Notes: generated by a model from the sequence alone, not told the origin. Positions 1 to 13,255 are shown, counted from the first letter of the stretch. The stretch: 64,000 nucleotides of DNA from Vermamoeba vermiformis (GCA_045837725.1 JBEWZL010000243.1:124001-188000), one strand, 5' to 3'. Program-made: numbers and translations.

Positions 1-3000
1 GGAGAGTACGTAAAATATTATTAAGCCATGAGGCATATCTAATATAGTCGTATTATTAGGATAGCACGTTTAATCCAGATAAACGGTGGATCTTGCAAGT
101 CAGCGAGGTGCATTTGAAAAATATTCCAGATGAAGCGCCCTTTAATACCTCCGACTTAGTATTATTCATTAATTATGGCAAACAAAAGCATAGCGCAGTA
201 ATTAGGAAAGGAACGCACGCTGATAAATGGAAACAATTAGAATGGTTTTATTTAATTACGTCAGAGCAGCTCGAAACAAATCACGTGATATTCGAAGGAG
301 ATGTGTCGAGTAATTTCGAGGAACAAGACAGTTTTGTTATTCCGATCAAATACGTGCTTCAGACGCTAGAGAACGAAAATACCAAGACCAATATTTATAA
401 GCAAGAATTGAACTTATCAGTCAACGACGAGTTCATTTCAACGCTCGAAATTCACTTCAAGCTATATGAAGAGAGCGATATTGATAAAGAAATCGAAGAG
501 GTTTACTTGGAATTAGAGTAAGATCCAGATCAAGTTTTGTAACGAAATTATTATAATTTACTAATTGTACTTTACTCATTTAGAGATATTCAAGAGCATC
601 AAACTGACTTAAAGGTTGCGAAGAAGGCACGCGATTATTTAAAAGAGGTAATTTAACTTTCTTAACTTGTTCGAGCGGATTTACCTCTGGTCTGAATTTC
701 TTACTTACAATTAATTATCCAAGGGCGAGCCTCGTCGTACTGGATTGGAGAAGTATCCATGGGCTAAAGATGATAATTATCCACCGCACGTTGGCCGATT
801 AAAGTTCTCAGCTAAATGGGAGAACTTCCAGCTCGAATTCGCCTCGATATCCAAACTCGTTAAATTGTCGATTATTAAGAGCTTTAGAGGTTGCGAGAAC
901 GATCTTCGCGAGCGCAATACGTTTGATGCGTACAGAAAGCCATTTGAACGGTACGAAATTTTATCAATTTTATTTTTTGTAACGAAATTATTTTGCTGGA
1001 AATTCTTAGTATTAATTATTGATCGCCCTGCATCATAGGTTACACAAATACGAGAAGTTTAGAGAGTTGTTTAAGCTACCGGATCCAGTCATTACAAGAG
1101 ATGAACGGTGGAAAAGTGACTATAAATTTGGCTTACAACGCGTTGGAGGATGTAATCCTTTGTTGATAGAGAAAGTAGGCAGTGCCAAGATTAGGTTAGT
1201 ATAGTATATATGTATAAATCGTCGTACTAACAGAATTGATTAGATCCGTACTTAATGGTGTTGATGAATCCAAATTGATGGTAGATCCGGCCAACAGCTT
1301 GAGATTCGAAGCAGATATCGAAAATAGATTCTATATGGTACTTATTCTATATTTATGGCATTCATAATCTCATTATTTCCTTGCAGGTCGATTACCGAGA
1401 AGTATTGAAGGATCTCATCGTTGCTGCAGGTGATGAGATTAAAAATCAACCAATGGTCCGACCTGTTTGTCTAATGCGCGTAGCTGATGACGATAAGCTC
1501 TATCCTGTTGCTATTCAATTGAACTGGCGACAAGATCTGCCGAACCCGATCTTCTACGCTGTGGATCAGAAAGACAATCCGGAATTATGGCTCTATGTAA
1601 AGATGTGGTACGTGTACAACAGCTAATACGCGTTAGAACGATCATATATTGAACAGAAGATAATATTTCCTTATTTGGCAATTCTTTGTAACGGATCTTC
1701 TTTAGGTTCCAAATGGCCGACGCAAACGTCCAAACACTTGGCTATCATACTGCATTAACGCACTTCATTGTTGAGGCTGTAACTGTCTGCGCGTATCATC
1801 ATTTGGATACTAAGCACCCGATCTTCAGGTACGGATGCTGCTGCAGAGAATACACTTGCACGTTATTTATCCACAATTATTTCTTAGAATTCTCAAGCCT
1901 CATTTCTACGGCACATTTATTTTGAACCAGAAGACGCGCACTCAACTCTTCCCGAACTATTTTGAACCTATTCTCGCGCTCGGTGCATCCAAAGAAGGTA
2001 ATGCATCTTTTGTTGTTGTATTATCGTTGGTATACTAATATATTATTACTATAGGAGGTTTGAAGCTTATTAATCGCATGTACAGCAATTGGCACTTCTA
2101 TGACCGCGCAGTGCCGAACGATCTGACGCGCAGAGGCGTGTTGAACAGCACTTTGAAATATTATCCTTATAGGTACTTTATATTGAATACGAAACAATAT
2201 ATATAGGATATGGTATTAATATCGATGATTTAGGGACTACGGTTTAAAGTTGTGGAACACGATCCAGTACGCGATCGAGTGCATTATTATGAAACTGTAC
2301 AAATCGAAGCATTCTATTCGCGAAGACACAGGTACTTATATTTTATTACTATATAAGGCTATTGTATTAACATATTGATATTTTTAGCTTTGCAAGCCTT
2401 TGTCGCAAGTTTGACATCCGAAGCGAAGTTGAAAGGAGTCCCGCCATGCACTTCAATTCAAGAAGTAACGTTTATATTAACTCAAGTACGTATATATATA
2501 TGATATTTATTATATTGATAATTAATATGGGATAATTGTTAGATTATTTGGGTCGCGACAGTACAACACGCGATCGTCAACTTTACGCAGTTTGAATTTT
2601 TGGGCTTTGTGCCTAATATGCCGTATTTAATTAACGGCGTGCCTCCGACCGATGTTAATACTAAGATGACAGAAGAAGATATTCTAAAGGTACTATTCTA
2701 ACGTATGAAAAGTGTTGTGGATCTGATCACTAACGCGGATCTGTTTTTATTATAGAGTTTGCCTGGATTCTACGAAACACTATTGCAAATGACTATAGCG
2801 AATATATTAGTGACTCCTTGTGCTATAGAACGGTCATTGCGTGAATACAAAGACGATTACCTGGAAGAAAAAGTAAGTCGGGATCTGGATGTGCCTCACT
2901 TTGATATGATCGATCAGTATTACGTACTATAGGAGAATAATAATATTAACGTTATAATACCTAGTTCGAGGCCATTCACAACGAGTTAAAGCAATCGTTA

Positions 3001-3158
3001 ATGGACTACGACAAACAGCTGGAACAGACACAAGACAAGGTAACTCCATCAAGTACTGATTTTAATATGGAGCTAATACTAACATATATTGCGATGAATA
3101 GTCCATCAGCATGCAGGCACTATTGGCAGCCAATATTCCGATGAGTGTTGCGATCTAG
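1..3158 (+). CDS. Lipoxygenase with C2-like N-terminal domain (5' end cut by window edge)
   Basis: Spliced gene of about 15 visible exons, starting outside the window. It would insert O2 into polyunsaturated fatty acids. The first large exon (60-517) encodes a beta-rich domain resembling C2 or PLAT, a membrane or lipid docking module common at LOX N termini. The catalytic part carries all expected iron ligands: the H-x4-H pair in HTALTH (1746-1763), a third His and the Asn in QHAIVNF (about 2570), and a C-terminal Ile (protein ends NIPMSVAI, stop 3156-3158). The conserved MADANVQTLG block precedes the first His pair. Exon phases join cleanly throughout, e.g. 1607/1706, 1828/1888 and 2485/2543. 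Introns are 45-90 nt with GTAC/GTAA donors. Regiospecificity cannot be told from sequence. The family call is secure; the missing 5' end hides the start and any targeting signal. Confidence 0.9.
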
Positions 3159-3842
3159 ATCTGTTTAATTTGACTTCTTTGTTACTCGAGCTAAAACAAT
3201 CTTAACCACATTAAGTACTGCATTTTGATCATGTTTTATTCAATCTTTTGTTCCTAGAAAAGAGATTAGGGCAGATCCGAACTGTGGCTGGAAATTTGTT
3301 GTCACATCCGGTAAAACGAGCCACGTGATGAACGTATATTTTTTTGAGCAAGCTAAATCTTTATCTTTCGGAAGTCTACGAGGTATGTAGGCAGTTTCTA
3401 CTACTTGGCGATTGTCATGACACCGGATCGGGTGTGAGGTGTGGCATCAACTTCCGATTCAACTGCTCAATCTGTAACACAATAGGTTGACGCATATAAC
3501 AACCAATTCATCTGCACTGTATCCGTTATATGTATGCCATTTGAGCGACAATCCGTTCGAGTGTCCGATCCCTGCCTGGGCTCAAAATTGTGGGGCGACT
3601 TGTAAATGGCATTATTAAAAAACAATAGACAAGCAACTTGCTCATTCTCCGTACAATTTATGATAACAAAGTAAATTTGAATTTATCTTAATAGTTCCAG
3701 ATTCTAGGAGTTAAAAAATTATTCAGATCGCAGCCAACAAAGTTAAGCAACACAAAGAAATCAGAACCGAGATTTGGTTTGTTATTATATTTCCACCATT
3801 TTAATAGTCAAGCACGGCGATATATTAGCAATAATCGATTTG
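3159..3842. other. Intergenic, no supported gene
   Basis: About 680 bp between the lipoxygenase stop and the start of the next gene. No open frame with splice-compatible ends or recognisable protein similarity was seen on either strand. It must hold the 3' end of the lipoxygenase transcript and the promoter of the F-box gene. Confidence 0.5.
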
Positions 3843-4967
3843 ATGGAACCTGCACCAGGAAAAGAATCGGAAAGTACGACTATATCTCATTATTATTTAA
3901 TTAATTCAAAAAATTAATTTTTGGACAGAAACGCTTCCAATAGCAACAAACAAGGAAGAAATTCAGTATTTGGCTGTAAAAAAGAGGTTGATCTGGGAGT
4001 AAAAACAATTACATTTTCAAATGCTGTGGCAGCCAGGCCGACAATGAATGCACATCTAGTAGAAGCTATTAAGCGCAGTAAAATATTGACAGGCTTAATA
4101 GTCCATTTCAAAACAATGAACAACCATTTCGAATATTGGGATCAGATCGTGGATGCAGTCTTAGAGAACAGATCTATTCAAGCATTAACATTCAATAACG
4201 TTGTATTTTCAATGCATTGGAAGCCAATCAAAAGCCTCTGCAAAATATTAGAAGGAATGCAAGATCTGCATGACACTTTGACACGTGTCAACCCGAACAG
4301 GCCCGTCCGTCTTGCCTTACGGAAAATATCCATCAACGGAGGTAGATTCGCAACAAAATTCTTAGAGGAGTTAGTACAGACATTACGGCATAACAAAGTA
4401 ATCACACAATTGGAAATAAATTACTTGAAGGAACATCGGCCAATATTTGGTGAACAGGCACAAGTGACAGTAGTACTTAGAGAGCTCCGAAATAACGATA
4501 CATTGACTAAAATAGAAATGACTCGCGGAGTTTTGAAGGAAGAATCAGGATTGGTCGAATTTATAAAGGAAAACAGATCCGTCAAAAAATTGATTTTTTG
4601 CGCTTGTTCGTTTAGCGATAGTTATTGGAAATTAATAGAACAAGCAGCAGAAGAAAATAGAGTAATATCCGAATTGATCTTTACACCTGATATTGAAGCT
4701 ATCAGTGCTGCGGATGTCGATCTGCCTCAGACGACCATTCCAAAATCTCTCGAGAAAGTATTAAAACAGAATAAAGATGCAAGAGATAGTGCTAAGAATA
4801 ATATGAAGATATTAGTACGAATGATAGCAATCAGGCCTCGAGCATACCTTGACATTTTTCCTCCGGAGATCTGGCTGGAGATTTTGAAGTACATTCAGCT
4901 CCCTGGCGTCAAAAAATCATTCAATTACAAACTGATCAATGAATTCAATAATGTTATTACGAAGTGA
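3843..4967 (+). CDS. F-box protein with LRR-like helical repeats
   Basis: A main exon of about 1 kb runs to the TGA at 4965-4967. An ATG at 3843 followed by a GTACGA donor at 3874 suggests a short first exon. The obvious TTTTTGGACAG acceptor at 3928 does not keep frame with that exon, so the exact 5' junction is unresolved; later AGs would. The body repeats a leucine-rich pattern with N-x-x-[VIL]-x-x-L units (LRHNKVITQLEI, LRNNDTLTKIEM, IKENRSVKKLIF, AEENRVISELIF), as in irregular LRR proteins. Near the C terminus FPPEIWLEILKYI matches the first helix of an F-box. This would make it an SCF substrate receptor, unusual in having the F-box after the repeats. F-box assignment is by motif only. 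Confidence 0.6.
4279..4290. repeat. Palindrome TGACACGTGTCA, copy 1 (exonic)
   Basis: Exact 12-bp inverted repeat inside the F-box gene's coding exon, extended to 14 bp by flanking T and A. It encodes part of LTRVN. Confidence 0.85.
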
Positions 4968-5197
4968 CGCGCATCCGGGTTCGGAACTGGCCGACTTTAA
5001 AAGTCGCGATTTCGAATAATTGAAACAGCGCTAAAACGAATAAACCGAGGAAATTACTGTCGAAAGATATCTTGTTTTGATTGCTTTTGGTTAAAATCGG
5101 TACCAATCGGCGTAAATTCCTCGAGTTTTCCCGTCAAAAGGTTCAAAAAACGGATTCGCACTGAAATTTTTGTTGTATTGAACTCAAATCGCTGAAG

Positions 5198-5749
5198 ATG
5201 ACCATAGACGAAAGCAAAATGTTTGGACTCAAGTGCTCCCTAGGCACTTACTTGCTGGTCTCTTGTGCCACACTAGCCCTGGTTTCAGTACCAGATCCAG
5301 CCTTTCTCGTGAGCTTGTTGAATATTTTAATAGCGCTATTTGGTATATTCGCTGTCGATTATAATAAGAGCAGGTGCGCTGCCATCATCGGAGGAATCGG
5401 TAAGGAAGAATTTAAGTCAGATCCCAAAATTCAATTTCGATTCAAATATTGCAGAATAATTTCTAATATGGTTATATATTCAGCAGGCATAATAGCAACA
5501 TTTTTCAATGTCGCGGTCGTTCAAAGAGACATAGACACGATAAATCAAGTGGATTCGCCGTTGTACTTACTCGACGAAAAGACACACGAGTATTATTTGA
5601 ACAAAACGTACTATCCTTTCATTATTGCGCTTGCATTCCATATGTTGATGGCAATCGAATGCTGTTTTGTCACTCTGCTCGTACTGTGGAAGGCAGTACA
5701 TCCAAAAGAAAATCAAATCCAAGAAGAAAAACTTGTGGAGAACGTTTAA
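5198..5749 (+). CDS. Four-helix membrane protein, unknown function
   Basis: Single-exon ORF of 183 residues from ATG 5198 to TAA. There are four clear hydrophobic segments, roughly residues 12-30, 35-52, 88-108 and 140-165, with a charged loop after the second and a longer polar loop between the third and fourth containing an N-K-T glycosylation sequon. The C terminus is charged (KENQIQEEKL). The topology resembles tetraspan families (tetraspanin, MARVEL), but I see no CCG or other tetraspanin cysteine motif, so no family is assigned. It converges on the UPF0652 gene with about 90 bp between stop codons. Confidence 0.6.
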   Translation: MTIDESKMFGLKCSLGTYLLVSCATLALVSVPDPAFLVSLLNILIALFGIFAVDYNKSRCAAIIGGIGKEEFKSDPKIQFRFKYCRIISNMVIYSAGIIATFFNVAVVQRDIDTINQVDSPLYLLDEKTHEYYLNKTYYPFIIALAFHMLMAIECCFVTLLVLWKAVHPKENQIQEEKLVENV

Positions 5750-5841
5750 ATCAACTGATATAGATGTAAATAATGTAAATATGTAAAATAAAATCCATAA
5801 ATATTGTTTATATAGCACATACGACAACTGGAGCTGAGTTT

Positions 5842-8246
5842 TTAGAACTGACCATCGAATCCGATGAATCCGGTCAACAAAAATATATGGAAATATGATT
5901 TCTTTTCTACTAACGAGCACCAGTTCCAAGCAGACGTTAAGCGACCGTCAATGCACGAGCCTGCATCGAAAAAGTTGTCGGCGCCAGATCCGTCGAAGGC
6001 GTGTCTGAAAAAGTCTGCTAAAATAGTCTTGCGCAGCTTATCAACGCCCCCATATTGTTCTACAACAGGCACGATCTTAGGATTATCCATCAAGCTCGGA
6101 ATTTTGTCCAAGCAAGACACGATCGGATTCAAGATGCGCGGGACTTGGTTGTACTTGTCAATGAACATCAATGCATTAGGCACGTTGTGATCGCCCAAGT
6201 GAATAACACTGCTGCCGACCCAGTGCTCGACTTTCTCTTGCACTTGACGCAAGATCCTGTGCATGACCTTGCCGACACGAGGAGCGTCTTGAACACGATT
6301 CAAGCCCTAGTAATGTCATAATTAATACTGTAACATACTATGGAAAAGATACGTAATTGAAATAGCAAGAAGAAATTAGGCTATAATTAGCAAGATTTTT
6401 TTGAGCATTGCGGATCGAGCAGATCCAAGCACGGTAGTGAGTTCGATTAAAATGTTACGATGTCGCGATAATGTTAAACTTACTTGACCCGTGTCCATCA
6501 ATCTATAGTAATTGCTCTCGCCTAACAAATCTTCTTCAGCGAGGTACCACAATTTGAACATTTCGTGACTGATCTCGCGCCACAACATGAGTGATTGCAA
6601 CACGTAGTGATATTGACGCGCGTGATTGTGACTCAAACGTGCACCACCGCGACCAGCTTGGATCGCCAAAGAAAACTTCTCGTCCTCGTCGTCTTCGGCT
6701 GAAAAGTAGTGCTTGAGATAGACGATCACTTTGTCGACGGCGTCACGTGATGTACGGAGGTACGCGTGATTGTCAGTGATTGAGTAGAGGCACTGTTTGA
6801 TCTCTTCGTCGGTGATTTGGGGCGATTGGTACTTCTTGCACAACGCGTCAATGGCCTTCTCTTTCAACTTGGACTATAGTAACAATTATTAGTATGCATA
6901 GGCCTGAGCTACTCGAAAGTGACCACTACACGTGGCTAAAAAATCAAAATTTCCGTTCAAATGAACATTATTTTTCAAATAAATATCTGCAAAATAGTGA
7001 TAATAGTAGTGTTGCTACATACCTCTTTGCTGACTTCATGACGGCTCTTTCCTTCAGACAAGATCTCGCGAGTAGCAAGAGCCATGAGCGGATCAGTCAA
7101 CAAATCTTCAGCATCGCGATCAGCGAGGTACGAGTGCACTGTAGTCATAGGCTTGACGACTTTAAAGTTCAACAACTCTTGCACGTGTGGCAGCATCGAG
7201 TCTTGAAGCATGTAGATCAACTTGCCGTACTCGCTGCGCATTTTTTCAGGGTTCATAACCTTGTAACGACGTCCAATTTCTATATAATAATATTAGTATT
7301 AATTTATCTAAGCCAGAAGAAAATTTTTGAATTCATCATTCGAAAAAAGGCCGGTACAAAATGCTGAAATTTAAGGATTTTAATAACATTAGTATATTTA
7401 ATTGATGTATATTGATGCGTACCAAATACTTTTTGGAAGAAAGCTTCGTTATCAACAAAGTTTTTGTCCTTGATCATGACCTGTCCTTGGTTGTAATCAG
7501 CGGCAATCACCAAACCGCTCAAAATAGCGCAAATTTCTCTCAATTGAGCAGCCATACGTTTAGCCTATAATAATATAAATAAGATCGATCTCTTTAATGA
7601 ATTATAGTTCGGATCTTACCTTGCTTCCCCACGTAATAATGTCTACTTTGTCGGTGTATTCAGAGACGTGCATAGCTGCTTGCAACAGTCTCAACCACTT
7701 GCGTTCTTCGTAAGTCAAGCGCAGAGGAATATATTGAGCGCGATTAGCGAACCAATCCGGATCCTTCTCCAAAATGGATTCCAACGAGTTTGCAGAGTTA
7801 TTGGACGGTGCGAACTCGCCTTCACCATCGCTATCATCCTCCATATCAGGTTGACCGTTATTGTTGGCGCCCTTTGCTCCTGGAGCTTGTGCAGGTTTCT
7901 GATCGCGTAGCAAATCCGGTCTTACAATGTTCTTAGTGTGGCCCTTTCTATTACCCTTTTTATGCAAGGCTTGGAAGCAGACGTCGCAGTAGTTGTCCTG
8001 GCATTGTACGCACGTTACAGCCCACGGCTGGTCCTCGCATTCAATGCACATCTGGTCCTTCATAAATTGTTCATTTTTCTTTTCTTTTTGTTTTTGAGCT
8101 TCAACATTCTCAACGAATTCTTCTTTCATATCTTCTTGGTTGTCCAATACTGCATCTAAAATGCTCTTTGCGTGCTCGCGTTGAGCACGAGTTCGCGGGC
8201 TAAGTTCGCCATCGCGATCGTCAATTGACATCCGGTCCTGTTCCAT
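5842..8246 (-). CDS. UPF0652 family protein: B-box zinc finger plus DUF2009
   Basis: Five exons (8246-7620, 7564-7423, 7279-7023, 6873-6484, 6306-5842) sum to 626 codons plus stop with intact phase. The N-terminal 70 residues are charged and coiled-coil-like. A B-box-type zinc finger follows (CIECEDQPWAVTCVQC, then CDVCFQALH and H residues), then an acidic linker. The rest is the DUF2009/UPF0652 domain, with hallmark strings RLTYEERKWLRLLQAAM, SYLADRDAEDLL and DTGQGLNRVQDAPR. The family is widespread in eukaryotes but uncharacterised; no reaction is known to me. The last intron (about 175 nt) is longer than the local norm, yet joining across it restores the family string TGQ/GLNRVQ, which supports the model. 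Confidence 0.88.
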
Positions 8247-8792
8247 TGTAAAGTGGCTCTAAATAGTATAAAAATAATTAATATTTGGGTGATAGGGGTT
8301 TTAATAATAATTGAAAAGAGAAGTTATATTTGCAAAGAGGAAATTTGACCGTTAAGAATTCAAAAAATAGAAAAAATACAAGTAGTCCACAAAATATTAT
8401 GGGCACTATATCGGTAAGTATTAAAAATAATATTAAATAATTTTTGATTTCGGTTAGTCTTTTAAAAATTAGGAAAAAATCACGATCTAAATTTACAAGT
8501 CAAGACATTTACCTATGCAAAATGGTAACGTACTTTTGTACTTTATATGGCCTATTGTGAAGAAGATTTGTGGTAGTTACACCAAACAAATCACTGTTTG
8601 TAACTTGAGAAATTTAAAAAATATTACGTGGATCCCTGGTTGACTGACGAAAAATTTCAACCTACAAATTACCCCCTATCTTACCGTATAGATTAGTGAG
8701 ATTTGTGTGGGTTAATTCTGTGCGGAATTCTTGCTGATCCGAGATCTCAACAATAAATTAAGTATTTATTACAAGGGTGCACTACAGCTCGA
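8247..8792. other. Intergenic, no supported gene
   Basis: About 545 AT-rich bases upstream of the UPF0652 start and downstream of the BAR-EH stop, both genes being on the minus strand. No coding frame or splice-linked exon was found. The UPF0652 promoter should lie here. Confidence 0.5.
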
Positions 8793-11462
8793 TTAGTGCG
8801 TATATACTTGGTACTGAGGGTTTGGCGACTTATTCAGAATAAATTGCGGCGGAAGAACAGTTGGTATGCTCGTGTAAAGGCTCTTCAGTTTGCCGTTAAT
8901 CAAAAACATTGCCAACACGAATTCTTCAATATCCAAGGCACCATCTTGGTCTTGATCCGCAAGTTCCCTATACAATAGTTAGATATAAATGACTTGCTGT
9001 TAAGAGTTCACCGTACCATATCTGCGCCAGATCGTCTTGTGGCAAACCAGATCGGTTAAAGAAAGCGTAAGCAGCAGGGCCCTCAATAATGCCAGTATTA
9101 TTAACATCTTCGCGCTTGAAAATTAATGAATATTTCGTTCGTTCTTCAGCCGGAATTTGAGGAATATCACTGAGTGACTTTCCAGATCCGCTGCTAGATG
9201 GGACAGGAGTTGTGGCCATTGGTGCAGGTCGACTTGGAGCAGCTTGAGGTGCAGCAGCAGCTTTAGGAGGTTGTTTGGGTGGGGCACCAGGATTGCCGTA
9301 TGTAGTAGAATTGTTTGGCAATGTCTGCGTGTAATTAACTGATGCGCGAGGGGGTAAAGACGGGGCTGCACTGCCGTTAGCTTGAGGCATCATAACTGAC
9401 GCTCGTTGAGGCAATGAAGGAGGTGGCGTGCTAACATCACCATTTGACTGGCTCATCATAACTGACGCTCGTTGAGGCAAGCGGGGTGGTGCAACATCGG
9501 AGTCGGAATTGGACGGCATCATCACTGACGCGCGTTGTGGCGGTCGAGGTGGCGGGCTTTCAGTGACTTCTGAGTTATTGATAGCAACTGAAGCACGTTG
9601 TGGCAATCGTGGTGGACCGCCGTCTGCTCCCAAACCTGGCAGCCTGAACCCTTCTTTGACTGGCGAGCTGGTCGGATTGGTGTTCACAGCCATCGACGCT
9701 CTGCTTGGCAGTTGTGGTGGACCACGTGGTGACGTGTTACTAGCATCGTAATTGCTCGGTTGAACACTGTTTGGTGCAATTGTCATGCGATTAGCACGGG
9801 ACGGAACAGGTGGACTTTCATCGTGACTGCTAGTACTAGCTCCGACAGTGTACGAGCGGTCACGACTAGTCGACGAAGTGTCCACTGTGCGCATGGGAAA
9901 TGGTGGTGCGTCATTGCTGGGCATTGCAACTGACGCCCGTGCTGCGCGTGATGGCAGTTGTGGTGCTGAAGATTCGTACGAAGGCGATGGTCGTGAAGGA
10001 ATTGATGGTGCTTCAGAAGAGGCACTAATAGCGAACACCAACACTTAGCTATAGTGCTATGGTGAATTAAAGTCAACTTACGCTCTGTTTCTGTGTGCCG
10101 GTGGAGGCATTTGTGGCTCTTCTTGAATACGCGGGGACGAGACACGCGGTGACGAATCACGAGGACTATCACTATAGACTACATTAGGACTTAAGACAAT
10201 AACAGCAGCATTAAATAGATTATAACGTACCCGACGACATTGAGTGACAAAGAAAAGGCGTCACCACCAGTAGGCACAGAATTCTTAAATGCTTTCAAGA
10301 AGCGCTGGTACATCACTTCTTGCGAGTCCAAAAACTATTTGTGAATTAATATCGTGTAAATATTATGACAATTTGAATTGTGATCCTTGCGACACGTACA
10401 CTTCTGAAGAACTTTTCAAAGTCCAACATCTTCCTATCGCAAAAATCTTTGAGATCTCGCGTGACAGTCTCGCTCTCTCTTTCGTATGCTGATTTGGCTA
10501 AATTATATCGCTCAGAATACTAGCAAAATAATTCCGATTAGATCAGATCTCGCGAGTTAGAATTCAACCGTCTTTAGCTCTTGGACTAATAAATAAATAG
10601 TAGTTATAACGTACTTGTTGAATCTTAGGGTCATCTTGTTTAGCTGATGTGTAAGTCTTCATGCTCGATTTGTATTCAGACAATAATTTGTCGCGTTGCG
10701 ATATGCGTTGCTATATTGCCATTAAATTAGAGTCATAATTAAATAAATATATTTCTAGTAAAATCAACTTACTTGCATAGTTGCAAGCGCTTCTAAATAT
10801 TTTTCTATTTGTCCATCCAGTCTAGCTTGTTCGCCCTATTGTCCACAGTTAATTAAAATTAATTAGATATCATTAAAAATATTATTACCGAATAATCTTC
10901 AATCGCTTTCTTAATCGGAATGCTAGCACCTGCAATTGCGGATCCACCCAAAGAACTTTCGCCATGACAAAATTGTCCGACGCTGTATGAGAGCTCTTCG
11001 AGGGGTTTGATAATGCCTAATATTGATAATTATAAATATGAGCCGTTCGCAGGTAATTGTAAAAGAAATCTTTGTCGTGGAAATTTGACAAAAATTCGAT
11101 CGAAATTACAAAAGTGTAATAATTTATATAATTGCAACGGTTTGTACAATAGCAATTACGTATGCATTATTTAACGAATATTATACTAAAAAAATACCTG
11201 AAAGTGCTTTGACGTATCTTCTTGTTGCATCCAATATTTCGTTTACGTCCTTTTTGATATTTTTGAATTTAGTCCTTAATTGTTCAAATTGAGCTTCTTC
11301 TCCTTCGGGAGTACGATCTTTTTTGTCTTTATCATCCTTTGGCTTGAAGATCTAAAAAATTATGGATCAGATTAGTCTTCCATGGCCCGCTTCTTCATTA
11401 TATATTGCTTGAATGTGCTCAAATTACCATGTTAAGCTTACCTTTTTGATTTTCGAAGCCAT
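8793..11462 (-). CDS. BAR domain - SH3-ligand repeat - EH domain protein
   Basis: Ten exons from ATG 11462 to the stop at 8793 give 652 residues in phase. The N-terminal ~235 residues are basic and helical with the spacing of a BAR domain: KKIFKPKDD start, then an LRTKFKNIKKDV helix, QRISQRDKLLSEYKS, a YNLAKSAYERESETVTRD helix and FLDSQEVMYQRFLKAF. A proline-rich middle (about residues 260-520) repeats a P-x-L-P-[QS]-R-A-S-V unit about nine times. The C terminus is an EH domain with an intact EF-hand loop DQDQDGALDIEEF, which would bind NPF peptides. This architecture suggests a membrane-curving endocytic adaptor, like a PACSIN or amphiphysin fused to an EPS15 module. It is head-to-head with the ZZ-finger gene over 236 bp. 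Confidence 0.82.
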
Positions 11463-11698
11463 TGTGGTACTGTCTTCGTGCAATAAATGGGTAAACAAAA
11501 ATCAAAATCTTTGTTGAAGATACCCAAAGAGCAATATCATAAAGGAATGGGTATTCCTGTCTTGCTCATCTAAACGTCGCACAATTATGTAGGTAAACCC
11601 GCCGTGTTCTTTTACGAATCCAGCCCTGGTTGACGCCCGAGTCTTGAACCAAAACTTAAAAGTGTGAAGTTGCGTTTATTTTCAATTCAGCACCAAAT

Positions 11699-12745
11699 AT
11701 GAGCACCTCAGTATTACCTTTCACTCCATCGATCAACGACTTGCATTTGAACACCATCAATGGTGTTCTGGGCAACGTGAGCCAATCTCACCTCAACGAA
11801 TATTCATCGCCTCAACAACGAGTGCAAGCACATCTCCAATATGTTTTGAATATTGTAAGCACCAAATTTCGAATTTACAAATGATTGGCGATTTATTTTT
11901 AATTTTTTTAGCTCGAATCTGGTCAATTTGCTCCCTCAAGCTTGACCGACTCTCAAAAGCAAAAAAGAAACGAGTGCGTGAATATTCTTCGTGTGTATAT
12001 GAACGCTGGAGTATTTCCTCACCAATTTGAGGTATGAATGAATATTAAAGTAGCCGTTAAATTTATAATTTTTCTAGTACCCAGATCCATCTTCAACTCA
12101 TCGCCCATGCTTTAAAGACGATGCCAACAACGTTTGCGCTGTTGGTCACTTGATCGAAAAGACAGCAGGCATGGAAGTCGTCGATCAGATTAACAACTCG
12201 TTCAAATTCGCCTACATCCGCGACATGGACCTATCGCTCATCGAGCAATGGAAATCTGAACACGGTTTCAGTTTGATCGAGCTCGCAATGGTACGCATAC
12301 TATTCAAACGAAAAAAAAACAACTAATCTCCGGATTTAGATTCAGCCGAGTTATTCTTTTATGCACCGCCCTCACCCTCTCCCTATACCTTCCGTTCCTC
12401 CCCCAAGTATGGTAATCCACGCTAATGTGCGATGCGATAATTGTGGCACTTCACCCATTTACAATGTGCGTTACAAGTGCGTAAACTGCCCTAATTTTGA
12501 TTTATGCGCAAGTAAGTCTTTATTGCTAATATGAGCTAGCTGTTAATACGATATATTAATTAATTAATTTAAAATCAGATTGCGAGTCTATTGAGTCCCA
12601 CGATAAAACCCACGTCTTATTGAAGTTGCGATATCCGATCGCAGCTGAACCTTCCAACAACGTCGCATTGTTGCCAGGTATTAAAGTCGTGCCACCAACA
12701 CAGCAAGTCAGCCCTGTTCCTATCATTCCTCGTCCAGTGGATTGA
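11699..12745 (+). CDS. ZZ-type zinc finger protein
   Basis: Five exons (11699-11854, 11912-12031, 12078-12290, 12340-12511, 12579-12745) encode 275 residues in phase. The C-terminal third has a ZZ finger: CDNCGTSPIYNVRYKCVNC, then FDLCANCE and an H-x3-H end (SHDKTHVLLKL). The N-terminal part is helical, rich in Gln and Asn, and lacks a recognised domain. ZZ fingers bind N-terminal peptides, including the histone H3 tail, so a chromatin or scaffold role is possible but not shown. The finger is split by the last intron. A short Pro-rich tail (PPTQQVSPVPIIPRP) follows it. Confidence 0.78.
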
Positions 12746-13255
12746 TCTTCATGATCCGATCTTGCCGTTAAGCGCTGCGCATCTACTATATTGCACAGTA
12801 GCATCATTGTACTCATTATTATAATAAATCGGCTTTATTAAGGCCCTTATCAAAAATCTTTCGTGGCAAGGTGAATTTTTTTTCCCGCCGTCCATTTTTC
12901 TTTCAATTTTCGTTCTTAAATATAATATTACAAGCACAAATCAAGGACTATATTTGAATATATCGTTGCTTTATCAAGGTATGTTAATTAAACAAGTGTT
13001 ACCCTGTGCTCGACCAGTAAATCGAATCTGGTTGACAACTGAAAATTTAAACTACTTGAAGTTAATTAGCATATTTAGTACTGCCATTATTTTTTTAGTG
13101 AAGATCTAGCAATTATAACATCAATTAATCGATAATGTAAATTAATTCTGTATTTTTCTTCTAAATGAAAACCAATTTTGTGGTTAAATGATCGTCTAAT
13201 ACACATCTTTGTTATAAAATATCGTGCATTAATAATTTAATTAACGCAAATATAG
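12746..13255. other. Intergenic, upstream of histone doublet
   Basis: About 510 AT-rich bases with no supported ORF. The run ends in AAATATAG directly before the histone ATG, which could be an acceptor of a 5' UTR intron. The histone promoter should lie here. Confidence 0.45.

Noticed and set aside
1829-1845. Apparent 18-nt micro-intron in the lipoxygenase
   Set aside because: A normal-sized intron ending at TTCTTAG 1887 restores the family's sequence (R-I-L-K-P-H-F-Y-G), so the short one is not needed.
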